64,000 bases of DNA from Mumia sp. zg.B17 (GTDB lineage Bacteria > Actinomycetota > Actinomycetes > Propionibacteriales > Nocardioidaceae), in the NCBI RefSeq assembly GCF_019550915.1, contig NZ_JAHWCI010000009.1, forward strand, positions 62,001 through 126,000. Reading direction: 5' to 3'. Below are positions 57,282-64,000 of the stretch, piece by piece. The notes below the pieces were generated by a model. The model was not told the DNA's origin, did no database searches, and saw only the letters and a program-made list of their open reading frames with translations. The translations under genes were made by a program, and so were the position numbers. Each line of letters starts with the position of its first letter. The first letter of the stretch is position 1.

Positions 57282-58424
57282 TCAGCGGCGCTTCATGTAC
57301 TGCTGGAATGCGAGGTACAGCAGCCGGTTGATCGGCAGGTCCCACTCGCCGGCGTACTCGACGGCCTCTCCGCCGGTGCCGACCTTGAACTGGATCAGAC
57401 CGACGTGGCTGTCCTCCGGGTCGAGCGTGTCGGTGATGCCGCGCATGTCGTAGACGGTGCAGCCGGCAGCGAGCGCATCGCGGATCATCCGCCACTGGAT
57501 CGCGTTGGAGCCGCGGACCTCGCGCTTGGCGGTCGTGGAGGCTCCGTAGGAGTACCACGCGTGCTGGCCGACGCGCACCATCGTCGTCGCCGCGACGAGA
57601 TCACCCTCGTGCCGTGCGAGATAGAGCCGCATCCGGTCGGGGTCCTCGCCGTTGAGTGCGTCCCACATCGTCTGGAAGTACGCGAGGGGTCGCGGCGTGA
57701 AGTGGTCGCGCTCCGCGGTCTCGGCATAGATCGTGTGGAAGGCGGCGATGTCGTCCGCGCCGCCCAGCGTGACCTCGACGCCGGCCTTGTCGGCCTTCTT
57801 GATGTTGCGCCGCCACAGCTGGTTCATCCCGCGCAGCACGGCCTCCTCGGAGCGAGGGGCGCCGTCGGCGTCGACGAGCGGCAGCCAGAAGTTGTACTTC
57901 GGCTGGCCGGCCGTGAAGCCGCCCTCGCCGACCTGCTCCCGCCAGCCGAGGCGGTGCAGCTCCGACGTGACCGCGATCGCGCGGGGGTCGGTCGCCGCGG
58001 CCGGAGCGTCGCCGAGGGTGCGCAGCGCCGGATCGGCGACCGCCTTCTTGACCGTCGCCGCGTCCCACCGGCGCAGCACGACTGGGGGTCCCATCCGGAC
58101 GCCGAACGCGCCGCGGCCCGTGAGGTGCTTCACCATCGGGTCGAGCCACGCAGCCAGGCCGCCGGGGCCAGCGGCTGCGGAGGCGAAGTCGATGCTCGGC
58201 CCCTCGGGGAGGTACGCGAGGTACTTCGCGACCTTCGGGAGCTTGCGGTAGAGCACCAGACCGGCGCCCACGATGTCCCCGCCGTCGAACCACCCGATCG
58301 ACTCACCCCTCCACTCCGACTTCACCGCGGCCCACGCCGGGGTCTGGAGGAAGCTCGCCGAGGGGAGGGAGGTCAGGAACGCCAGGTGGTCGGCGGTGCT
58401 GATCGTACGGACGCTGAGAGACAC
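57282..58424 (-). CDS. FemX/FemAB-like peptidoglycan aminoacyltransferase
   Basis: A 380-residue Fem protein (two GNAT-like domains). Fem motifs include SFLQTPAWAAVKSEWRGESIGW in domain 1 and LWRRNIKKADKAGVEVTLGG with a coiled-coil-like region, and YSYGASTTAKREVRGSNAIQWRMIRDAL near the C-terminus, which marks the lipid II:amino acid transferase subfamily. These enzymes add the first amino acid of the cross-bridge to lipid II from an aminoacyl-tRNA. Which amino acid is unknown. It is cotranscribed with the racemase-like gene. Start ATG 58424. Confidence 0.88.
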   Translation of the reverse strand: MSLSVRTISTADHLAFLTSLPSASFLQTPAWAAVKSEWRGESIGWFDGGDIVGAGLVLYRKLPKVAKYLAYLPEGPSIDFASAAAGPGGLAAWLDPMVKHLTGRGAFGVRMGPPVVLRRWDAATVKKAVADPALRTLGDAPAAATDPRAIAVTSELHRLGWREQVGEGGFTAGQPKYNFWLPLVDADGAPRSEEAVLRGMNQLWRRNIKKADKAGVEVTLGGADDIAAFHTIYAETAERDHFTPRPLAYFQTMWDALNGEDPDRMRLYLARHEGDLVAATTMVRVGQHAWYSYGASTTAKREVRGSNAIQWRMIRDALAAGCTVYDMRGITDTLDPEDSHVGLIQFKVGTGGEAVEYAGEWDLPINRLLYLAFQQYMKRR

Positions 58425-58463
58425 GGCCCCGAGGCTACCGGAGGCCCGCTGACGTCCACCGGG

Positions 58464-58955
58464 CTACGTCAGCGGGGACCGGCGGGGCGCGGCCGGCGTG
58501 ACGATCAGCGTCATCCCCGCCTCCGCCGGAGTCCGGTCGCCCTTGCGGTGGTTGCACCGCAGGCACGCGGCGACCGCGTTCTCCCACGTCAGCAGCCCAC
58601 CGCGGGACCGGGGAAGGATGTGGTCCACGGTCTCCGCCGGCCCGCCGCAGTAGCCGCAGTGCCGGTCGCGCGCCTTGACCGCGCCCTTGGTGCACAGCGG
58701 CGTGCGGGCGTGCACCCAGCGCATCACGACGTAGCGGACCAGGCGCAGCACCTTGGGTACGGGGAACGGACCGAACCGGGCCTCGGGGTGGGCCTCCTCG
58801 ACGACCGCCACCTCCCGCACGAGCATCCGGATGGCGTGTCGCAGGGACACCCGCTGGAGCGGCTCGTAGCTGGCGTTCAGGACCAGCACGGTCCGTTGAC
58901 GGCGCGTGCCTGTGGCGCGGTGGCTCACCACCACGGGCTCGGCGACAGCTGTCAT
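58464..58955 (-). CDS. HNH endonuclease
   Basis: A 163-residue HNH nuclease with the canonical C-terminal motif: HCGYCGGPAETVDHILPRSRGG, then TWENAVAACLRCNHRKG. The N-terminal half (LNASYEPLQRVSLRHAIRMLVREVAVVEE) is the conserved extension of the widespread actinobacterial HNH family. Stand-alone HNH enzymes of this kind are common, and their biological targets are mostly unknown. I prefer ATG 58955 (MTAVAEP) over GTG 58961, since GAGAGG is nine bases upstream of the former. It is not associated with a mobile element here. Confidence 0.9.
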   Translation of the reverse strand: MTAVAEPVVVSHRATGTRRQRTVLVLNASYEPLQRVSLRHAIRMLVREVAVVEEAHPEARFGPFPVPKVLRLVRYVVMRWVHARTPLCTKGAVKARDRHCGYCGGPAETVDHILPRSRGGLLTWENAVAACLRCNHRKGDRTPAEAGMTLIVTPAAPRRSPLT

Positions 58956-59042
58956 GGTCACCCGCCTCTCTGGCCCACGTCCGTCCAGCCTGCGTGCGAT
59001 CAGCGTAGCCCGTCCTGCCGGGCGAGAGCGCGTGCTCAGGAC

Positions 59043-60029
59043 TCAGCGCGGCGGCTGTTTGCGGGGCGCGAGGCGGACGTGGGGCAGTGCGGGGGCGGGA
59101 AGCGCGGCTCCGTCCCACGCGGCGGGGAACGGTCCGTACGCGTCAGGGTCGCCGCTGCCGTCCACCTGAGCCGTCCACGCCTGCCGGAACCGCACGATCT
59201 CGTCGTGGTCACGGCCGACGAAGTTCCACCACATGACGATCTCCTCGTCGAGCGGCACGCCACCGATGAGGACGACCCGGCCGTCCGTCTCGCCGGTGCG
59301 CAGCACCAGCGTCGTACGCCCGACCGGCCGGTACGCGAGAGCGGCCGGTTCCACGTGCGTGCCGTCGACGTCGACCGGCCCGAGATCGACGAGAACGCCG
59401 TGCTCGTACGCCGGGTCGAGGTCGAAGCGGACCTCGGCACGCGCCGGCAGGGCGATCTCAGCCGCGACGAGGGGCGTGAACGTGGTGACCGGCGAGGAGG
59501 CGCCGGCGAAGTCACCGACGAACGTCCGCACGGTGGCAGCACCGAGGCGCACCGGCAGGGTGGCGAAGTGCTCGAACGCCCGGTCGCCGAAGCGGTCGGG
59601 GGCCGGGAGCGCCGTCCACAGCTGGACTCCCCGCAGCGTCGTGGTGTCGGCGGTCGAGTACTCCGAGTGCGCGATCCCCCGACCGGAGGTCATCAGGTTG
59701 ACCTCGCCGGGCCGGATGCGCGTGACCGACCCGACCGTGTCCCGGTGCTCGACCTCGCCGTCGAACAGCCAGGTCACCGTCTGGAGACCGGTGTGGGGGT
59801 GGCCGGGCACCGCCATCCCGCCGGACTCGCTGACGTCGTCCGGTCCGTAGTGGTCGGCGAAGCACCAGGCCCCGATCAGCGAGCGCAGGCGCTGGGGGAG
59901 CGTACGGCGCACCGTCATCGCCCGTGGTCCACCCAGGGGGACGAGCCGAGGCTCGAGCAGCTCCACCTCGGCCTCGTCCGACGAGGGCGGCACGGTGATC
60001 TCCTGAGGGTCGCGCTCGGTGTTGCTCAT
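59043..60029 (-). CDS. Pirin family protein
   Basis: A 328-residue bicupin pirin. The metal-binding motif is GHPHTGLQTVTWLFDGEVEHRD with VNLMTSGRGIAHSEYS; the C-terminal cupin is less conserved. Bacterial pirins can act as quercetin 2,3-dioxygenases or as redox or metabolic regulators, and the substrate here is unknown. It starts at ATG 60029 (MSNTERDP) and is divergent from the ABC transporter by about 120 bases. The gene before it on this strand is HNH, but a gap of 87 bases gives no sign of an operon. Confidence 0.92.
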   Translation of the reverse strand: MSNTERDPQEITVPPSSDEAEVELLEPRLVPLGGPRAMTVRRTLPQRLRSLIGAWCFADHYGPDDVSESGGMAVPGHPHTGLQTVTWLFDGEVEHRDTVGSVTRIRPGEVNLMTSGRGIAHSEYSTADTTTLRGVQLWTALPAPDRFGDRAFEHFATLPVRLGAATVRTFVGDFAGASSPVTTFTPLVAAEIALPARAEVRFDLDPAYEHGVLVDLGPVDVDGTHVEPAALAYRPVGRTTLVLRTGETDGRVVLIGGVPLDEEIVMWWNFVGRDHDEIVRFRQAWTAQVDGSGDPDAYGPFPAAWDGAALPAPALPHVRLAPRKQPPR

Positions 60030-60152
60030 GCGACCAGTGTCAGGGACGTCGGGCACGGGACGCACGTGTTCGCCAGCGGCAAAACCCGTGCCGTCGCGCC
60101 CCCACCTTCCCCTACCGTGGGATTTCAAACCCGCCTCGTCAGGAGTTGTGTC

Positions 60153-60944
60153 ATGTCCGACGGCCCCACCCCAGCTCGCACGATCGCCGCCCGGGCGGTG
60201 GACCTGCGCAAGACCTACGGCAAGCAGGAGGCGGAGGTCCGAGCCCTCGACGGGGTGAGCATCGACGTCTACGAGGGCGAGTTCACCGCCGTGATGGGCC
60301 CGTCCGGCTCCGGGAAGTCGACCCTGATGCACCTGCTCGCCGCGCTCGACAACGCGACCAGCGGCTCGGTCTTCATCGGCGACACGGAGCTCTCGGGGCT
60401 CAACGACAAGCAGCTGACGCGCCTGCGGCGCGACGACGTCGGATTCGTCTTCCAGGCCTTCAACCTCGTGCCGACGCTCACAGCCGAGGAGAACATCCTG
60501 CTTCCTCTGTCGATCGCCGGCCGCAAGCCCGACCCGGCCTGGTACGACGAGGTGATCGACACCGTCGGGCTGCGCGACCGCCTGCGGCACCGTCCCAACG
60601 AGATGTCGGGCGGCCAGCAGCAGCGCGTCGCCGCGGCGCGTGCTCTGGTCGGCCGACCCACGATCGTCTTCGCCGACGAGCCCACGGGCAACCTCGACTC
60701 GACCTCGGGTGCCGAGGTCCTGAGCTTCCTCCAGCACAGCGTCCGCGAGCTCGGGCAGACCGTCGTGATGGTGACCCATGACCCGGTCGCCGCGTCCTAC
60801 ACCGACCGGGTCGTCTTCCTCGCCGACGGCAAGGTCGTCGACGAGATGCGGGCGCCGACCCCGGAGACCGTGCTCGAGCGGATGGCCAAGATCCAGATGC
60901 GCGCGCTCGAGACGGCTGCTGCCGCCGAGGGCGGTGCCGCCTGA
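60153..60944 (+). CDS. MacB/LolD-type ABC transporter ATPase
   Basis: A 263-residue ATPase: Walker A GPSGSGKST, signature MSGGQQQRVAAARAL, Walker B FADEPTGNLDS and the MacB/LolD-like GFVFQAFNLVPTLTAEENI. ATG 60153 follows AGGAG. The stop overlaps the permease start (TGATG), so both are coupled. MacB-type complexes use ATP to drive extracytoplasmic or envelope processes such as export of antimicrobials, lipids or peptides; there is no adaptor gene nearby, so the substrate cannot be named. A TACCGT hexamer 35 bases upstream may be its -10. Confidence 0.94.
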   Translation: MSDGPTPARTIAARAVDLRKTYGKQEAEVRALDGVSIDVYEGEFTAVMGPSGSGKSTLMHLLAALDNATSGSVFIGDTELSGLNDKQLTRLRRDDVGFVFQAFNLVPTLTAEENILLPLSIAGRKPDPAWYDEVIDTVGLRDRLRHRPNEMSGGQQQRVAAARALVGRPTIVFADEPTGNLDSTSGAEVLSFLQHSVRELGQTVVMVTHDPVAASYTDRVVFLADGKVVDEMRAPTPETVLERMAKIQMRALETAAAAEGGAA

Positions 60945-63475
60945 TGCTGCGGGTGACGCTGCGCAACCTGCTGGCGCGCAAGGTGCGCCTGCTGATGAGC
61001 GCGTTCGCGATCGTCCTCGGCGTCGCGTTCGTCGCCGGCACCCTCATCTTCACCGACACGATGAGCAAGTCCTTCGACGGCATCATCGAGGGATCCACTG
61101 CCGACGTGACCGTCCGTGCCGAGGGCACCGGGAGCTGGGAGCAGGCGCCGAGCGCCGACACCCGCACCATCCCGGCGTCCGTCGTCGACGAGCTGCGTGA
61201 GCTCCCCGGCGTCGCCCGTGCCGACGGCACGGTGCAGAGCCAGTCGCTGACGCTCGTCGGGTCCGACGGCAAGCTGGTCGCGGGCTTCGGACCCCCGACG
61301 CTGTCGTTCAACTACGACGAGGCGCCCGCCATGACGGGCGAGCAGATGGTCGTCGTCTCCGAGGGCCGGCCACCGTCCGCCGACGGCGAGGTGGCGATCG
61401 ACGCCACGAGCGCCGAGAAGGGCGGGTACGAGGTCGGCGACACCGTGACGTTGGTGTCCGCCGGTGACCAGCCCACGCTCGAGGCCACGCTGGTCGGCCT
61501 CGCGCAGTTCGGCGGAGGATCGATGGCTGGTGCATCGCTGGTGCTCTTCGACGTCGGCTACGCCCAGGACCTCTTCCTCGACGGCAAGGACGTCTACAAC
61601 GCGGTCTCCCTCACCGCTGACGACGGTGCGACGCCGCAGGAGGTGGCGTACGAGGCGGAGAAGGTGCTGCCCGACGGGTTCGAGGCCGCCACCGGCGACG
61701 CCGTCGCTGCGGAGAGCGAGGACGCGATCGGTGAGATCCTCGGGTTCCTGACGACGATTCTGCTCGTGTTCGCGGGCATCGCGATCGTGGTCGGCACCTT
61801 CCTCATCATCAACACGTTCTCCATCCTGGTCGCACAGCGCAGCCGCGAGCTGGCGCTGCTGCGGGCCCTCGGTGCCTCGCGGCGGCAGGTGAGCCGGTCC
61901 GTGCTGATCGAGGCGCTCGTGGTGGGTCTCATCGGATCGACCGTCGGCGTGCTGCTCGGGATCGGGCTCGCCCACGGTCTGACGGCGCTCTTCAAGAGCT
62001 TCGGCCTCGACGTGAGTGACACGCCATTGGTGATCTCGCCCCGCACGTGGGTCGTCGGCTACGTGGTGGGTCTGCTGGTGACGCTTGTCGCCGCCTACCT
62101 GCCGGCCCGCCGGGCGTCGCGGGTCGCGCCGGTCGCGGCCATGCGTGACGACGTCGCGCTGCCGGAGTCGTCGATGCGTCTGCGGATGCTCGTCGGCGCG
62201 GTTCTCGTCGTCATCGGCGCGGGCCTGGTGTGGCTCGGGCTCTCCGGGGTCGACAACGGCGCGTGGTACGTCGGGGGCGGCGTCCTCGCGATCCTCATCG
62301 GCGTCTCGCTGATGAGCCCGCTGCTCAGCCATCCCGTCCTCGTTGCGCTCGGCGGCCTGTTCCGCCCGTTCGGTCTCGTGGGACGCATGGCGACCCAGAA
62401 CGCGCTGCGCAACCCGCGCCGTACGGCCGCGACGGCCTCGGCGCTCATGATCGGGCTGACTCTCGTGACGACGATGAGCATCCTGGGCTCGTCGGTCAAC
62501 AAGTCGGTCGACGTCGGTGTCACCAAGGAGTTCACGAGCGACTTCCTCCTCACCAACCCGGTCGGGGCTCCGTTCTCGACGTCGATCGCGGAGGAGATCC
62601 GCGGCATCGACGGTGTCGGAGACGTGGTGGAGGCGCAGTTCGTGCCTGCCTCCGTCGAGGGCTCCTTCGCCGGCCTGACCGCGACCGATCCGGCCGAGCT
62701 CTTCTCGATGTTCGAGCTCGACGCCACGGCGGACACGCTGGCCGCCGACGAGGTCGCGGTCCGGGAGGACACCGCAGAGGAGCGAGGCCTCGAGGTGGGG
62801 GACACGATCGAGGTCACCACGCAGTCCGGTGACTACCCGATGACGGTGGCCGGCACGTTCCCCGAGTCCAACGTCGTCTCCAACTACGTCACGTCGTTCG
62901 GCTTCGTGGACCGCGTCAAGCTCAGCCGCGAGGACTCCTTCGTGGCCGTCACCGCCGCGCCGGGGAGGTCGGGAGCCGACATCGAGGACCCCGTGCGTGA
63001 CGTCGTGGCCGACATCCCGACCGTGGTCGTCCAGACCCAGGACGAGTTCATCGAGTCCCAGCGCGACCAGATCAACACGATCCTCATGCTGATCAACGCG
63101 CTCCTCGGGCTGGCGATCGTGATCGCGGCCCTGGGCATCGTCAACACCCTCGCGCTGAGCGTGATCGAGCGGACGCGCGAGGTCGGGCTCCTCCGGGCGG
63201 TCGGGATGAGCCGACGGCAGCTGCGTCGGATGGTGCGGCTGGAGGCGGTGGCGATCGCGGTCCTGGGTGCGGTGCTCGGCATCGCGATGGGCCTGGTGTT
63301 CGGCGTGGTCCTGCAACGGGCGCTCGAGGACGAGGGGATCACCGAGCTCTCGATCCCGTACACGACCCTGGTCGTCTATGTCCTCATCGCGGCGGTGGTG
63401 GGCGTGCTCGCGGCGGTGTTCCCGGCACTGCGGGCCTCGCGCCTCAACGTGCTGCGGGCCATCGCGACCGAGTAG
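60944..63475 (+). CDS. MacB-type FtsX-fold ABC permease
   Basis: An 843-residue permease with two FtsX repeats and extracytoplasmic domains. Helix 1 is near 18-40 and the first FtsX helix cluster is around 263-400 (LVAQRSRELALLRALGASRRQVSRSV); a second group lies at about 700-830 (ERTREVGLLRAVGMSRRQLRRMVRLEAVAIAVL). The MacB-like periplasmic core (about 45-255) precedes the first set; a second domain lies at 500-690. It pairs with the preceding ATPase. The order of these domains matches ABC-type antimicrobial-peptide or lipoprotein release systems. ATG 60944 overlaps the upstream stop. Confidence 0.93.
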   Translation: MLRVTLRNLLARKVRLLMSAFAIVLGVAFVAGTLIFTDTMSKSFDGIIEGSTADVTVRAEGTGSWEQAPSADTRTIPASVVDELRELPGVARADGTVQSQSLTLVGSDGKLVAGFGPPTLSFNYDEAPAMTGEQMVVVSEGRPPSADGEVAIDATSAEKGGYEVGDTVTLVSAGDQPTLEATLVGLAQFGGGSMAGASLVLFDVGYAQDLFLDGKDVYNAVSLTADDGATPQEVAYEAEKVLPDGFEAATGDAVAAESEDAIGEILGFLTTILLVFAGIAIVVGTFLIINTFSILVAQRSRELALLRALGASRRQVSRSVLIEALVVGLIGSTVGVLLGIGLAHGLTALFKSFGLDVSDTPLVISPRTWVVGYVVGLLVTLVAAYLPARRASRVAPVAAMRDDVALPESSMRLRMLVGAVLVVIGAGLVWLGLSGVDNGAWYVGGGVLAILIGVSLMSPLLSHPVLVALGGLFRPFGLVGRMATQNALRNPRRTAATASALMIGLTLVTTMSILGSSVNKSVDVGVTKEFTSDFLLTNPVGAPFSTSIAEEIRGIDGVGDVVEAQFVPASVEGSFAGLTATDPAELFSMFELDATADTLAADEVAVREDTAEERGLEVGDTIEVTTQSGDYPMTVAGTFPESNVVSNYVTSFGFVDRVKLSREDSFVAVTAAPGRSGADIEDPVRDVVADIPTVVVQTQDEFIESQRDQINTILMLINALLGLAIVIAALGIVNTLALSVIERTREVGLLRAVGMSRRQLRRMVRLEAVAIAVLGAVLGIAMGLVFGVVLQRALEDEGITELSIPYTTLVVYVLIAAVVGVLAAVFPALRASRLNVLRAIATE

Positions 63476-63506
63476 GCCACGTGCGGCGGGGCTGGGCCGC
63501 GCGTGA

Positions 63507-63950
63507 TCACGTCACGGCGGAGAGCCCCGCCGCCAGGGCGAACCCGATCACCGCGGCCAGCCCGGCCCTGTCCTGCACCTTCGCCCGGGCCTCCGGCACC
63601 ATCGCCCCGACCAGCATCACCAGCAGGGCGCCGGCGGCGAACCCGTCCACCACCCCTTCGAACCGGTCCGCGGTGACGCGCGAGGCGGCATACCCCAGGC
63701 CGCTCGCCGGCGGCACGCATGTCCGTCGCCGAACCCATCGCCTCCGGAAGGTTGGACACGAAGACCGCGACGAGGAGCACCGTGCTGACCTCACCCCGCC
63801 GATCCGCTGGACCCAGCGGTCGGCCACGAAGTACGCGACGGCTCCGAGCGTCAGCCCTGCGGTCAGCGCGACCGCACCTCCGAACTCCAGTGCCTGCGGG
63901 AACAGCTCGTACGAGGTGCTGGCGAAGAGCTCCTGACCATGCTGCCGGTC
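63507..63950 (-). pseudogene. Decayed ZIP-family metal transporter
   Basis: Remnants of a ZIP-family permease occur on the minus strand in different frames. The part at 63822-63936 encodes SYELFPQALEFGGAVALTAG; that at about 63715-63784 encodes LLVAVFVSNLPEAMGSATDMR; and the last (63507-63712) encodes GFAAGALLVMLVGAMVPEAR. These correspond to successive pieces of one ZIP protein, but the reading frame shifts between them and the spacing is shorter than normal, so segments seem deleted. No N-terminus is visible to the left edge of the upstream region. Sequence error in the reads is an alternative, but two shifts plus deletions favour a real pseudogene. Confidence 0.65.
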
Positions 63951-63956
63951 GGCGAT

Positions 63957-63986
63957 TTGGGACCCGCGCGGGTGCCCGGATAGACT
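63957..63986 (+). promoter_or_regulatory. Probable promoter facing right at the window edge
   Basis: TTGGGA at 63957-63962 and TAGACT at 63981-63986 are 18 bases apart, a fair match to the actinobacterial consensus. It likely drives a gene starting just beyond the window. Confidence 0.4.
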
Positions 63987-64000
63987 GAGACGGTTGCCCG

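Noticed and set aside
55983-60152. Long plus-strand open frame running into the MacB-type ATPase
   Set aside because: The first 1,390 codons lie antisense to the racemase, FemX, HNH and pirin genes; only the end, from ATG 60153, is the real ATPase.

Overview
This is a high-GC actinobacterial chromosome segment carrying the replication origin and its conserved surroundings. The combination of pbpA-pknB-crgA, DUF881, DUF3566-gyrA-gyrB, dciA-recF-gnd-dnaN-dnaA-rpmH-rnpA-yidD-yidC-jag-rsmG-parA-parB, trxB/trxA, murJ with a pseudokinase, pcnA and padR-ino1 is typical of Actinomycetes. The particular content (SURF1, DUF3817, a dipeptide ABC operon, GTG starts, leaderless-looking starts) suggests a Nocardioidaceae-like member of the Propionibacteriales. 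That placement is inference; no 16S gene is present. I see no insertion sequence, prophage or CRISPR array.

Layout. 1-3.7 kb: end of a FtsW/RodA polymerase, its transpeptidase PbpA and the PASTA kinase PknB. 3.7-10.7 kb: crgA, DUF881, rhomboid protease, cyclophilin, a small membrane protein with an enoyl-CoA hydratase-like partner, and the leftward glyA-SURF1-DUF3817 group. 10.8-16.4 kb: a dipeptide/oligopeptide ABC operon whose last gene fuses permease and both ATPases. 16.4-18.8 kb: lipase, SGNH hydrolase, glutamine amidotransferase. 18.9-30 kb, leftward: tRNA-Ala, the 39-residue DLW-39 gene, tRNA-Ile, DUF3566, gyrA, gyrB, dciA, recF, gnd, dnaN, interrupted by a rightward PAP2 phosphatase. 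30.0-32.6 kb: oriC, with DnaA boxes on both sides of dnaA. 32.6-37.9 kb, rightward: rpmH, rnpA, yidD, yidC, jag, rsmG, a small uncharacterised ORF, parA, parB and three parS sites. 38-45 kb, leftward: trxA, trxB, pseudokinase, murJ, DUF6049. 45-64 kb: pcnA, glycolipid-binding protein, M15 peptidase, ino1, padR, ponA, GT87-like membrane protein, WYL regulator, epoxide hydrolase, an alanine-racemase-like protein with a FemX-like transferase, HNH nuclease, pirin, a MacB-type ABC pair and a decayed ZIP-transporter gene at the right edge.

Functionally the window joins replication initiation (DnaA, DnaN, gyrase, RecF, DciA), chromosome segregation (ParABS), membrane insertion (YidC/Jag) and peptidoglycan growth (FtsW/RodA, PbpA, PonA, MurJ with its pseudokinase, FemX, PknB, CrgA). 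Genes flanking the origin mostly point away from it, co-oriented with replication. The observations most worth follow-up are a 50-codon ORF translationally coupled between rsmG and parA, a DnaA-box cluster between the convergent pknB and crgA genes, a 13-bp palindromic sequence shared by dnaA and the region after parB, and the separation of the MurJ-associated pseudokinase into its own gene.
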